Below, piece after piece: positions 44,950 to 56,399 of a DNA stretch of 64,000 nucleotides (positions within the stretch are counted from its first letter, which is position 1; each line of letters starts with the position of its first letter). The notes beneath the pieces were generated by a model. The model ran no database searches, was not told the origin of the DNA, and worked only from the letters and a program-made list of their open reading frames with translations. This DNA comes from Metaphire vulgaris (Eukaryota; Annelida; Clitellata; Crassiclitellata; Megascolecidae). The stretch spans positions 3,519,501-3,583,500 of the forward strand of contig CM030848.1 of assembly GCA_018105865.1 (NCBI GenBank). Reading direction: 5' to 3'. Made by a program: the position numbers and the translations under genes.

Positions 44950-45819
44950 CTAAAGAACAGCACTAATATATATGTATATATATAAGTATGTATATACTTA
45001 TCTACAAACAATGATTTGTAATATATTATATATATACATACATATACACACACACATATATATACATACTTATCTACAAACATGTATAAAATACTTTGGG
45101 GATATTTGGTTCATTTTCAATATAACCATAACTGAAGCACATAAAACTCAAACAGAACCTAAAATAAATAAATTCAACTGCTACTGATGTCACAAAACAA
45201 TATTGAAATGGTAGCTGAAAATCTAAAACTGAAATGTTGCTATTTTATTAATTATATAGACAGACATGGAGAAGCAGTGCTAAAACATAAGGCTGATGAT
45301 TAACATTAACACCAATAACTGTGAAGAAATCTTGTCTGCATGGTTTACTTTAAGAAGAGACAAGCATGAAAAATAGTAACACAACTTTTGACAAGTTGTC
45401 CATAACAGTCACCTGAGGAAAAAATCCACACAACTCCATTCTGCAGTGGCTTAAGCAGAAAAATCCTCAGCAAAGTTGCACTGCATTATGCCCCCAAATG
45501 CCCAATTTCTATTACTGATGGCAGTGATAGAAAGGGGCAACATCAGAATTTATCCCAACAACTGAACCAACAAATGGGAGATAAAGAAGACATAAACTAA
45601 ACAAAGAATTGCCATCATATTTTGTGACAGATCTGGTCATAGAGCTGTAACTTAGCAAAGGGCAGCCAGGGTCAAAAATAATTCCAACTGGTTTTAACCA
45701 CCCAATCACAATAGAATAAATACTCAATTATAATTGAAAACTCATCCACATCAAATAAGGTTTGTAGGTCTTTGACAAGTATAATTTTATTAAGGCAGAC
45801 TCTTGCTATAAAGGTGAAC

Positions 45820-46020
45820 CCTGAATTAATCAATCAAGCAATAAATTTAACTTCTATGGCGCCGCTATTAATGCCTAGAGCATCAGCCAATGGTTCACCA
45901 ATTCCAATCCAAATAAGAGCCTGATCAAGCCAGATAGGTCAGTCAGATCGGCGGGCAGCAATCTAAGGACTAGGCCAAGCCAAAGAGGTATGTCTTAAGA
46001 CTAGATCTAAATGAGGTTAA
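45820..46020 (-). mobile_element. SINE/LINE-tail element in a CEP170-like intron
   Basis: On the - strand it ends GGCGCCATAGAAGTTAAATT, with a body matching 32115-32300. 44970-45820 shows no coding or repeat that I can name beyond TA/CA-rich tracts (44968-45078). Confidence 0.6.
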
Positions 46021-46127
46021 TGTGCTGGTTAAATGATGCTGGTGAATGACATCAGTGTAGCTCACTGTAGCTGTTAAAGTTCATATCACAAAAATGTTAT
46101 CATTTACAAAATTTTCCACAAAATCAC

Positions 46128-46219
46128 CTCAATGCTTGAAGTACTTGGTCTGACAGCACCTTCACTTTGGCAGACAGCTGACAAACAGCTGGCAGATCTC
46201 TTCCAGGTGGAGTCAACTG
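46128..46219 (-). CDS. CEP170-like gene, exon D
   Basis: 92 nt on the - strand, bounded by ATTTTTAG/CAG and TTGAG/GTGATT. It begins in phase 0, matching the end of exon C, and encodes 30 residues with LSAKVKVLSDQVLQAL. This is a helical heptad-like segment, corresponding in place and character to the coiled helix that follows the basic region in vertebrate CEP170. It ends two bases into a codon. The donor GTGATT is weak. Confidence 0.65.
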
Positions 46220-46609
46220 CTAAAAATGCCAATTATAAACTAAATACCGGTAAACATTTGCTCTCAGTTTCTACTTAAGACCTTGTACTTTTACATGTTT
46301 AACCACAGCCTACTTAGTCATCAATTTAAGTATTAAACAGCCATATAAAAAAACTAACTTCACTTAGTCCTGCTGTTAAAGAGATTTTATTCATTCATAA
46401 ACAATCAACTGCAGCCAGTGAACTTTAACTAAATAAGTTAACGATATACAATCTCATAAATACTGTTGATCAATGGTCAGTGACTCAGTGCTAGAGTAAA
46501 ATGCCATCAAAATCATGCTTTGATTTTTTAAATTGTGGAAAATTGAGAAACTATGATCAGGAGTAGCAGTGCTATACAATATTCAAAGGCCATGTGGCAA
46601 ACTCTTTAC

Positions 46610-48737
46610 CAGTTTTTCGTCATCTGTCCAGTCAGATGGAGTTGATGGTGCACTTCTCAAAGAGCTTGATTCGCTTGATCTTTTCCAATTTTTGGATCTT
46701 TGATCCAATCCATCATTAATGACTTGTCCATCCTGTTTCCCTGCTTTCTTTGCAGATATTTCTGCTTTTAACGACTGTTTTGGATTGTATTTCTTTCTAC
46801 GCATCCATTCGTTTGAAGATGAATCTGGCAGAGAAGAAGATGATATAGGCAAAGACTGGGGGACAGAATGTACTGTGCTGCCTTTGATTGCAAGGCTCTG
46901 TGGGCCACCAGAAGCTTCAACCTTGCCATGGTCTGATTTTGTCTTTTTCTTAGTTGGAGCAGTTGTTGATGCACGATAAAGAGGAGCTGATTTATGAGAA
47001 GTCGTGGAACTTGAGTCATCATTTCGGCTTAAAGAATGCAAATACAAACTAGTTTCTGTATTTGATGTTTGTGATTTCTTGTCATTTTCTTGGCTTTTTC
47101 TCACGATTTTTGCCCTAAACTAACATAAGTTTCAGTGGACCTACGAGATTCAAGCGGTGATCTTGGGCTGATAGTGCTTGCCCTTGACCTCGATGCTGAC
47201 CTTGACCTCTGCACTTCATCAAACTTAGATGATCCATTTTTCTTTGCTGCCCGGTTGAAACGCTGCTGAGGATTAGAAGATTCCAGTCGTGAAGTTTCGT
47301 TGGCATCACTAGCCTCGCGTCTTGCACAGCGAAGTGCAAACGTTCGGTTGACTCTTGTGTGCTCAATTGAATTGCTTACGGTTGCCTTTGGACCAGTTGC
47401 TTTCAATTCTTGAACAGCATTACTCGTGCTTACAGAAACTGTTTCATCGTGATCGGCCACACTTAGGTCAGAGAAACATCTTCTGGTGGACAGATGGTAA
47501 TTTAATGGAGGGAAAGCCTTGGGGATTGATTTTGGAGTTGGAGGTTTTGATTTTAGGTGTTTTACTGCTGTAGGTTTTTCACTGCCAACAGAACTACTTT
47601 CTTTAACTAGTTTACTCTTTGATATAGGACTCTTTTGATCTTCAGCTGTTGAAGATCTACAGCTTGATAGTTCAGAATCCTCATCAAATGCATTGGCTGA
47701 CTTCATCTCTTTGTTGTTTTCTGCTATTTTGCTGCGGTCATCTGGAGGTTTCCTATGCTTTTGCACTTTTGTGCTTTCAACTGCACAAATAAACTCTTCA
47801 GTTGGCTTCAGGAGCACTTCAGTCGTAAGACTAGCAACAGTTCTTGCAGAGATAAGATCATCTAGAGGATCAACAGATGATCCGTCCTCATCAAAGTCAC
47901 TTCTCAACTCCAAAGAATTTCCAGCTGAAAATACCTCAAAAGAAGTTCCAGATTCGTCATTTTTTGATTTCCTATTTTTGTTTTCACCGAGGAGAACCTG
48001 TGTGTCTAAGCTAATGTCAGTCCTTGGAGATGAACCTTGAAACGAGGCATTTTCACAGCTTTCAAGAGAATCTTCTGACTCAGACACAACAGTAGACTGT
48101 CTCTGATCTAGAATTTTTAGTTCAAATGCATTATAATCCAAACAATTTGTCATCAATGCATTGGTGTCAAGACTAGCCAATGAACTCAAACAAGAGGATA
48201 TCGGTGACTGAGAGTAATTCTTTTCACTGGGCATGATACCCTTTCTAGAATCAGATATAACCGCTGAAGACTGACTCAATGGTATTTTACATCTGTTTAT
48301 TTTTGACGACTTTGCTGCAATGTTGTATCTTAATTTTGCCTGGTGACTGTTACTACTACTAAATACTTCAGGATCTTGTAGCAAAATCTGAGTATCTACA
48401 CTGGTCTGACTTCGCTGTGTTTCACAGGTCAACTGGGATTTCAAACTTTCATCATCTTCACCCAACAATACTGCTGTGTCAAGGCTTCGTACACTTCGTG
48501 CCGAATTTTTCAAATTTTTTCTAAAACTCTCACTCATTTCTCTTCGTCCTTCACCTCTACGATGAGACACAGAATGCTCAGATGGAGCATCTGTATAAAT
48601 GGTTAACACAACATCAGCTTCATTAGACACAATGCTTTTTGAAATCTGTTTTGAATCAGAAGCAAGTTTCTGTTGATCCACTGAACTGCAATAGCTTTGC
48701 TCAGTACAATCCAACCCTACACTCTGTTTAACATTTT
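46610..48737 (-). CDS. CEP170-like gene, large central exon C (frameshift in an A-run)
   Basis: Acceptor GTTTACAG/AAAATG and donor AAACTG/GTAAAG bound 2,128 nt, nearly all open on the - strand. It is very Ser-rich, with a repeated [SV]LDTxVLL-type motif (RSLDTAVLL, TSVDTQILL, ISLDTQVLL, ASLTTEVLL). It then has a basic block ALRCARREASDANE, resembling the conserved LLRRAR-x-GEASDSE region of CEP170. After that come Arg/Ser-rich sequence and a final EWMRRKKYNP block. CEP170 proteins bind microtubules and the subdistal appendages of mother centrioles. Near 47110 the frame closes (CAAAAATCGTGA) while a second frame continues without stop to the donor. A single missing A in the A5 run would explain this. 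Confidence 0.72.
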
Positions 48738-49237
48738 CTGTAAACATAAATACAAGTCAGAAAAATAATCAATTTAATTCATTATCAAGAAAGCAACAAT
48801 TGATAAAAGGAATAACATATGGCATGCAGACTATGTCGTAATGGTACTACTACTACACCATATTGGATATCATGTCACAGCATCATCTCAAATTGCTGGA
48901 TCAGATTAATAACAATTTTAAGATATTCAATATTGATGAGGACAAAATTGACAATTTCATAAATTTTACATAATTTCTTTGATTTCCTCATAGACATTTC
49001 ATATGACCTTTTTACTGTTTGTCAGCTCCCTTCAGTAACAGGTGAAACAACAAACACTTCATACCAGAAGGAAGGTAACTGCCAACTTAGACTGACATGC
49101 TGATTCATTTTGCAGCCTATTAACAAGAGTTTCTTAAATCACTATATTACAAAATTCCTGAATATCAAACAGTTTTATAATTTTAAGCATGAAATGCAAA
49201 ATATGTGAACTTTACAAGAAATTCAGTATAAGCTTAC

Positions 49238-49283
49238 CAATAACATTTACTCTTGTGCTGCTGTTTTTAGGTGTTGGTGTTCC
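49238..49283 (-). CDS. CEP170-like gene, 46-nt micro-exon B
   Basis: On the - strand TTTCCATAG/GGAAC opens and TATTG/GTAAGC closes a 46-nt exon encoding GTPTPKNSSTRVNVI plus one base. Exon A ends in phase 0, B starts in phase 0 and ends in phase 1, and exon C starts with exactly the two missing bases (G+AA). The perfect phase chain is strong support. A single TGACC...GTCAG micro-palindrome lies in the intron near 49000. Confidence 0.72.
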
Positions 49284-49501
49284 CTATGGAAATGACAAAA
49301 TAAGAGTGATCACTGTAGACAATACAGCTTTAATTTTTCTAGCTATTTTATTAAATAAGCACCTCCAACTAAAGTTTCTAAACCCCCAGAAGAGTGCTAT
49401 ATAAACTCCCTGTAACATTACATTATATTAGTTATGCTAAGATTTTCAAGCATCACAGATGGAGCAAAATTTTCAAAATATTTTGGGCTCAGTATTTAGA
49501 G

Positions 49502-49783
49502 GGGCGGGAAGTTAGAAGAGTGGTAACAATGCTGGATGATGGTGCAGAAGGTCGCAGGTTCAATTCCCACAGGAGCCCTAAGGTCGACTCAGCCTTCCTC
49601 GCTAGAGGGCGGTGGTAAAATGAGGAGCAGCGTTAAGCTGCGAGGTAAAATGTGGGTATGGGGAAAGTAATGGCAACCTACCCCAGATTAGTGGATTATA
49701 CCACCTACGTCGCTGATTGCCCAGGCCGGAGATAAGCGTCGGAACCCAACGATCTGACTCAAGTACGGGACCTACCTTTATTC
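49502..49783 (+). mobile_element. tRNA-derived SINE
   Basis: Perfect 8-bp duplication ATTTAGAG (49494-49501, 49784-49791). The head has RNA polymerase III boxes: GTGGTAACAATGCTGG (A box) and AGGTTCAATTCCCAC (B box). The body is ~200 bp. Intronic in the CEP170-like gene, opposite strand. Confidence 0.85.
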
Positions 49784-50119
49784 ATTTAGAGTTAGAAGTA
49801 GAGGATTGAAAAATTGACTAAACATTAACAGCTCTGCAATCATAGATTAGAATGCAATACTTTCTTCAGAGTATGCAGTAATCTAATAGGAGCTACTGTA
49901 CTTCAGGCTTTCCAGCTATATCAAATTCCAGGAAATATATATATAGAAAACATATATTTTCTCAAGATACAAAGATATACTTAGAGTTTAGACAATCTGG
50001 GTGTCAAAATGGATTTGAGGGATTGAGTAGCAGCTAGAAGTTGAAGTGAAACCAAAACTCTGGAGAAAAGTGCACATGGATCAAATTTTGTGGACAACAA
50101 AAATTACAATACCTTACTC

Positions 50120-50411
50120 CAGTGGCGGTTCCAGGATTTCTTGGTGGGGGATGAAATGAATTCATAGGAAGTTGGTGGGGGGGGTGAAAAGATAAGGAAA
50201 AAAATCAATAAACTTTGCCAAAAAAGGCTGACAAAAGGGAATTTACCCTAATTTTACAACACTTTTACCGAAAAATAGGTCATCCGCAGTTTTTTCCCCA
50301 TAGTTTTACTAGACTTTTACCTGAAAAATAGGTTTCACAAGCGAAAAAAAAGAATCCGTTTGTCCGGTGGGGGATGCATCCCCACTCATCCCCCACATGA
50401 AACTGCCACAG
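50120..50411. mobile_element. hAT-type MITE (CAGTGGCGGTTCCA family)
   Basis: Ends CAGTGGCGGTTCCAGGA and TGAAACTGCCACAG. Perfect duplication CCTTACTC (50112-50119, 50412-50419). Same family as 36939-37298, in opposite orientation. Confidence 0.9.
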
Positions 50412-51177
50412 CCTTACTCCTCACTCTTTGCAAACCTTCCACACATGGGCACAAACATGACCCATGTCCTGTGATTGTCCTCATGTACTGACATGAGCAT
50501 TTTTTGCACAGGCCATGTCTTCATGGCTGTAGACATGGGTGTCTTTTGGCTATAAAATTAATGCTATTTAATACTATTATACAGAAGCCTCAAGTAACAT
50601 CAGTTAAGCGTTCAGTTATGTTTGCTACACTGTATAAATTTGTGTATAAGTACAATATGACTGTGTTGTTGAGTTATCTAGTTATTGGCTTATTAGATGT
50701 CAGCATAGAGTAAGGGAGAAATTAGGACATGACCGTTTTTCTGACCAGGTTTGCGCCACTGCCAGTAGCGCAGATGTATTGATGATGGGCTAATCATGAG
50801 TCTTCAAAATGGTGGAGGAATTTGATTACTCGCCAATCATCTGGCAAAAATGAGGCATCATCTGGGTGTCAAAATGGAGTTCAGGGATTGAGTAACAGTT
50901 AGAAGTTGAACTCTGGAGAAAAGTGCACATGGCTCAAATTTTGTTGCTTGGTGGGCATTCGTCCTGCGTAGAGCACATAATTCATCCAGTTCAATATGTC
51001 CGGGGGTAATCCTGTAAACGGCGGTCCCAAATTCCAGTAGCTACAAATTTCAGTAGACAAGCACAGAAGTTGACGTCACACTTAATGGCGACTGCAAAAA
51101 ATTTAAAAATAAATGGAAAGTGTTTGAAATAAGTATTTTTTAATGTGAAAATTTAAACAGTAAACGGTAGATTTGAA

Positions 51178-52487
51178 ATGGCCGGCAGACCACCCGGGCA
51201 ACGGACTATAAGCAATGCCGTAATAGCACGTAATGGTTTAGAAGTGTTATATTGCACTCCAACAGAACTTTACTCCACCATGGACAATCGTCTGAACTGG
51301 TTAAAATGTCTAGCCGAATATTGTTTAATAAGAAATGAAAACGATTGCAACAGTTGTCAGTTACCTATGACTTTAGTGCATCGCGCGGGAAGCACGAGAG
51401 GGATATTCGTGGAAATGTCGTCAATGCAATACAAGATCAAGTGTGCAGACTGGGTCGTTCTTCGCTAATTGTGTACTTAGCATAGAGAAAATAGTTATGA
51501 TGATGTATTACTGGATTTACAATGTGAAAAGTACAAACGTTATGATGTTTGAAGACATTGACAGCTGGCATAATATTGTGAATCACAATAACTTCTTTCG
51601 CAAAGAATGTGAACACTGGCTACACGTAGAACTTGGTGGTTTTGATGCCAATGGGCAGTCAAAATATGTCGAAGTTGATGAAAGCTACTTCTACCATCGG
51701 AAATACCACCATAGCCATCATCAACGGGGCTTTTGGATTGTGGGAATAGTTGAGCGTGGAAGCTGCAGATGTTGGCTTGAAGTTGTGGGTTACCAAAATT
51801 CAGAGACATTGGAAAGGATAATTGGAAATCACGTTCTACCTGGATGAGTTATTGTAAATATGGATGTGAGTCGGAAATTTCCGAAAAACTAGCGGCACTT
51901 TTCCGTAATAATTCCGGAAAAGTTGATTATTATTTATTTTTATTATTATTATTTCTGTTTATTATTATTATTATTTATCATTATTTATTACTATTACTAC
52001 TATTTATTATTATTTTTATTATCATTATTACTATTTATTACTATTCATTTTTGGGCATTTGTTAACAACTGTCAGAATTGTAGCACTATATATGTTTTTA
52101 TGGACATGCACGCGGCGCTTCCGGTTGCATTTTTCCGGAAATTTCCGAAAATTTCCGGAATAATTCTGGGCATTCTACTTTTCCGAAAAAGTTACAACCC
52201 TAATTGTAACTGACGCTTGGCGTGGGTATGTCAATCTGTCAACACTCAACAACGGGGTATATGATATAATACATACAGATAACTTTGTGGATGCTCTTCA
52301 TGTTGAGGTTCATACACAAACAATTGAAGGTTTGTGGGTGCAGGCGAAGAGAAAACTGCGCTACCAAAGTGGAACAAGCAAGGCATTGTTTCCCAGTTAT
52401 TTGTCAACTTTCCAATGGCGTTTCTCGCATAAATCACACGTTTTTGGTCAATACCTGAAATTACTATACGAAAACTATTTAATTTGA
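51178..52487 (+). pseudogene. Merlin (IS1016/ISXO2-like) transposase pseudogene
   Basis: 51178-51440 encodes the N-terminus (RNWLKCL, and a CNSCQLPM zinc-ribbon-like pair). After a frameshift, 51480-51847 gives KYVEVDESYFYHRKYH with the first catalytic Asp, then RGFWIVGIVERG and ERIIGNHVLPG. After removal of a 344-bp insertion the frame continues VTDAWRGYVNLS (second Asp) and HTQTIEGLWVQAKRKLR, with the DDE-type Glu. An in-frame TGA follows HVLPG. Merlin elements are the animal relatives of IS1016. Terminal repeats were not found. Confidence 0.85.
51859..52202. mobile_element. hAT-like element inside the Merlin gene (TAGGGTTGTAA family)
   Basis: Ends TATGGATGTGAGTCGGAAA and TTCCGAAAAAGTTACAACCCTA, the same family as 1981-3102 in opposite orientation. 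Duplication ATTGTAAA/ATTGTAAC (51851-51858, 52203-52210). Interior is TTA/ATT-rich. Confidence 0.85.
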
Positions 52488-53335
52488 GTAAATACAACAG
52501 TTTTTGTATGACTTTGTTGAATTACAACAGTTTTTGTATGATTTTGTATCATGGTGATGAATAACTATTTTAAACGGCGACTGTCGTCGGATCGACAGTA
52601 AGAACTGTATTCGTTGTCTAATGTATTAAGTCCATAACGAATAATAATGGCAAAATAATTGCGATTCCTAGTGTGAAAGCCAAGCGGAAATAGCAGGTGG
52701 TCTTACGATTAATCAGCATCTGATGGTCGAGTCGTTCGTACTTGAGCGCTGTTCTCCCCTTGGAGCAATAATACGGTTCTCCCACACGATGCATTGCATC
52801 CAGTCGCTTAGTAACGGCAGGCGTTCGGGCTATAGCTTATATAGCCCATTTATTTAGCTATGAAGGGGCCTTTCTCCTTTTTTAAAATTTTAATTCTCTG
52901 CATCTTTAATAAATCGAGGCCTACTATAGGTCTAATAGAATTACCGGTACTGCATATCGAAATTGTCATAATTAATTGTAAATAAAAAACATAGGCCCTA
53001 AGTTATTTTAAAATGTTGGAATATAAAAATTGTATACATAGCAACACTCTTTGACCTTAGTACTAAACCGAATATCATTATAGAGATTCCATTCCATTAG
53101 GCCTACTGATTTCTGTAGAGCACTGGCGTAACCAGGGTTCCAGAATAGGAACACCATCACTTGCATAGCCAAAGTTGGTTCGATCCGACTAGGGGCATGT
53201 GAGTGTCGTGAGCTTTCATAGCCGCATAGCGGGTCTTGGGGCAGAGCCCCACGCAAAATTGGATTTTATTAGACTGAAACTTGAGCGTTATAACAATTCT
53301 GAACTTTATGAAAGCTTACCAGTTATCATCATACA

Positions 53336-53626
53336 CAGTGGCGTAGCCAGGATTTCCGGATGGGGGGTTTTGGTTTCGAACAAGACCAAACTTTAGAAAA
53401 TTATTTTTATTTTGCCTTTTTTAGGAGCTGACAAGAAAAACGGTCGTCACCTTCGTATTCTTTCTATTTTCTGTAGCATTTAGAATTTTTTCAATTGGCA
53501 GCCAGCCAAGGGGGTTTGACCCCAAAATCGAGTCCGAAATTGAAAATGTATGGAAAAGCATGTAAAAATTTTTTGTCGGCAGCCAAGGACTTTAACCCCC
53601 AAACCCCTCCTTTGGCTACGCCACTG
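53336..53626. mobile_element. hAT-type MITE (CAGTGGCGTAGCCAGGA family)
   Basis: Ends CAGTGGCGTAGCCAGGA and TTTGGCTACGCCACTG. Perfect duplication ATCATACA (53328-53335, 53627-53634). One micro-palindrome near 53430. Positions 52490-53335 and 53640-54800 contain no named feature. Confidence 0.93.
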
Positions 53627-54837
53627 ATCATACATCCCTTAGATGAGTTCTTCTTATCAGCAGGGATTTTCCTACAACCCAGCGGGAGAGGGGTGCACCA
53701 CCCGGTTTGTGAAAGACACCCCTGCCCCTACACCCTTCCCAGGGGTGGTGTTGGCTATCACCAAAACGCACTGGTGTTAAAATCATTCATCTCAAATTCT
53801 AAACGGAAAATTCACCTCTGGAAATTGAAACTTATACACTATAGCTGACTCCACAAAAAATTAGAATGGGCCGTATGAAAACAGAAGAGACGACAACGGA
53901 AATCATATTTTTTACTTGTATTTTCCTTTTTCCGGGATCCAAGCATCGAACCGCAGTCACCTCCCGCCCAATTCTATTCCCTCCTGGGGCCAAGGAGCTA
54001 TCTACATGAAACACTGGACATTGACAATTTGACATCCCCTGCAATTATGGGACAACCGCCGAACGCAAATTCCTGGGAAATAGCCTGCTCATCGGTTTTG
54101 CGCAAGACCCGAATAGGGGAGGGGTGATCTCCTGTGCCCCGTCTTATGACTACGCTTATGCAAATAAATATTATTAATGCAGCCATTGCTAACCATGGCT
54201 CAGGAATAGGAGGCGGCATGAAGACAGACACGCGAGTTCCCCAACGACGTCGAAAGCTTTTGAATAACATTAGAGTTAGACTGAGAGCTATGTGGCTGTC
54301 CATTAAGTCTAAATACGTCAACAAATTAGGGGAGGGGCTTTTAACAAGTTTGACAGTTGTTGACAGGGGATTAGGTTCCCGCCGCAGATATCACAGAAAT
54401 CAACGAAAAATTAGGCCCCTACGTCTGGCAAGATTTTCAAAACATATTGAACTATGGACTCGAAACTCAATGCACTAATTTAAACAGATTAAACACATGC
54501 ATGGTCAAATTAGCCTTTCTTGAACAAGAGGCCTAGACGTCAAATTTAGGCATTTGGGCAAAGTTTCACAAGAGTATGCCTATAAAGGCACTGACAGCAT
54601 TGTTAGGCCTACAAGAGACAGTCGTCAACGCAGAGACCTAATTAAGGTCCGTTTTCCAAGGTGCGGGGATGTCAGTGACTCAGTGGCTCTAAGAAGAGGT
54701 TGACTAAGACAGTAAGACTGTTTAGAGTTCGTGTAACTCCACTATTGATCTAACTTCAATTGCGCGTCATGAAAATAATACTCACAATATTTTGCACACG
54801 ATCTGAAATTCGAACCGAAACCATCATCGTCATCGTC

Positions 54838-55000
54838 GTCATCATCATCATCGTCGTCGTCGAACTTCTATAACGCCATTTTAGTAGTACTCTTGACATC
54901 AGTTGATGGTCGCTCCTTGATTTGAATCGTAATCCCCTTTGTCAAATCCAATAAATAAGTCCACTTTCCGGATCCAGTAATGGCGGATGGGCAACAGAGA
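54838..55000 (-). mobile_element. LINE/SINE 3'-tail fragment
   Basis: On the - strand it ends GGCGTTATAGAAGTTCGACG followed by a GACGAC/GATGAT run (54820-54862). Confidence 0.55.
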
Positions 55001-55214
55001 ACGGGTAGATTTTAAGTCTGGATCCAAAAGTCATAAGAAACTCAGCAGCTGACTATTGCTGACAGTGAATTACATATTCTCGGCCCAGCCACGAAAAAAG
55101 CCCGCTTACCAAACGTGATGCGAGTGTGCGGTTTCTGTAGAGTGCATCCGATGCCTATATCTAGTGTCTATGTGCCTGGACTGTGAGCATGGAGAATCTG
55201 AGGTTTGAAGTCTG

Positions 55215-55300
55215 GTTGAAAATAAATGTTCGATGATAAGGGTTTTGGGTTCAAATCCCTGTTGGCCGACTAGGTCTACCCTACTAGAGATCGAAATGTC
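55215..55300 (+). mobile_element. tRNA-like SINE head, diverged
   Basis: B-box-like GGGTTCAAATCCCTG preceded at a fitting distance by TGAAAATAAATGTTCGATG. The 3' part is unclear. Intronic. Confidence 0.45.
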
Positions 55301-55419
55301 TGGGATGAGATTAGTCCGGTCCTTATTGATTTTCTGAAAAATCGAACACTGCTCGACAGCCCTAAGACCAGAAACAGTGTTTGAACTACAAAAACTTTTC
55401 AGTATATTCCACAACTCAC

Positions 55420-56399
55420 CGGATCATTTTCTGCGTCATCGTCGTCGGATGTGTTCTGCTCGGGCGCGTCACTGCATAAGGGCATAAGTGACGGTTGTGC
55501 GAGTTCTTTGAGTTTGTTACGAAACCTTTCTGAATTCGAATCGAAATTAGTCGGCTTGCCCTCCATTTCTACGGCGCTTTGAGTCGCGCTGCACCACTGT
55601 CCCACAACACTCGGCTCTGCGTCGGTGAACTCACTGACACCGAACTCCGCCAGTATCCGTGCTCCTCGGGCGTCGAAGCTGCTTCCCATCGATTCGCTGT
55701 CGCTGGATGCGTCGATGGTGTACGTTCCGGCGTCGCTGACGTCATCGGCGATCGCGTCACTAGCGATGGCGTCATCGAACGAATCTCCGAACAGACGAGA
55801 GTCCGTCGATTTGAAGCGTTGTCTTTCCTGGGCCGCTGTGTTCTCATTTCCTTCGCTGACTTTGACACTGTGACTGGTCGTGCTGTGTCGTCGTTGGTGC
55901 ATTCGCTTCATCCACGACAGGCGCTTCTGCAGGGAACGCTCGCAGTGCCTGGGCAAGAACTCGCTCAATCTGGACTCTCCTGTGATGTGATGATGGGCGC
56001 CTACTACTCCTCCCTCCGCATCGATCGACTCCAGATCCACTATGAACGCGATTGCAGCTCTGCCCTGGCGTTGATCGTCTCTCCTCTGATCGGCGAAGGT
56101 GGTCGCTGGGTCCGGATAGACGAAGAAGCGCCGCGTCTCTCCTCCGCTGTCTCGTTCTGGGGGAGAGTGTCCCGGATTCTTCACATCACCAAACGGAGTA
56201 CCTGCGTCTCCATCCAGTGTCCCTGAGATGGTGCTCAGACGTCCGTTGCGTATGGAAGTCACCGAAGGTTTCCGTTCCTTTGTTTCTGCGTTCACCTCTT
56301 CGCCGACTGAACAACTGTTGTGCAAAGCTTCAGAAAGACTCTGTGATGAAGGCGCCATATCATCGCTGGTTTCAACTGTTGTTTTTGTCAATGGAGCAA
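55420..56399 (-). CDS. CEP170-like gene, exon A
   Basis: 980 nt on the - strand between TTTGGTGGCAG/TTG and GATCCG/GTGAGT, a strong donor. It encodes 326 full codons. Key blocks: RAAIAFIVDLE and, further on, SDAGTYTID followed by an acidic/Ser run. CEP170 proteins carry a GTYTIE-type motif just before a stretch containing a FGV-like segment, here ILAEFGVSEF. A basic RLSWMKRMHQRRH block lies between. It begins two bases into a codon, so an upstream exon ending in phase 1 must exist. The FHA domain expected at the N-terminus of the family is not encoded here. Confidence 0.72.

Larger units (their letters stand above)
41854..44965. mobile_element. TAGTGCTGTCC-family element with three nested insertions
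   Basis: Ends TAGTGCTGTTCCACG and AAGAACAGCACTA. The interior matches 61696-62090 once three insertions are removed: an RTE-like LINE (41908-42842) and TTAA MITEs P1 and P2. ATTAATCGCGATTAA-type subterminal palindromes are shared. Being inside TA repeats, the target duplication is ambiguous (TA or 8 bp). Confidence 0.8.

Noticed and set aside
46719..46979. + strand frames opposite the CEP170-like exon
   Set aside because: Antisense shadows of a Ser-rich coding exon.
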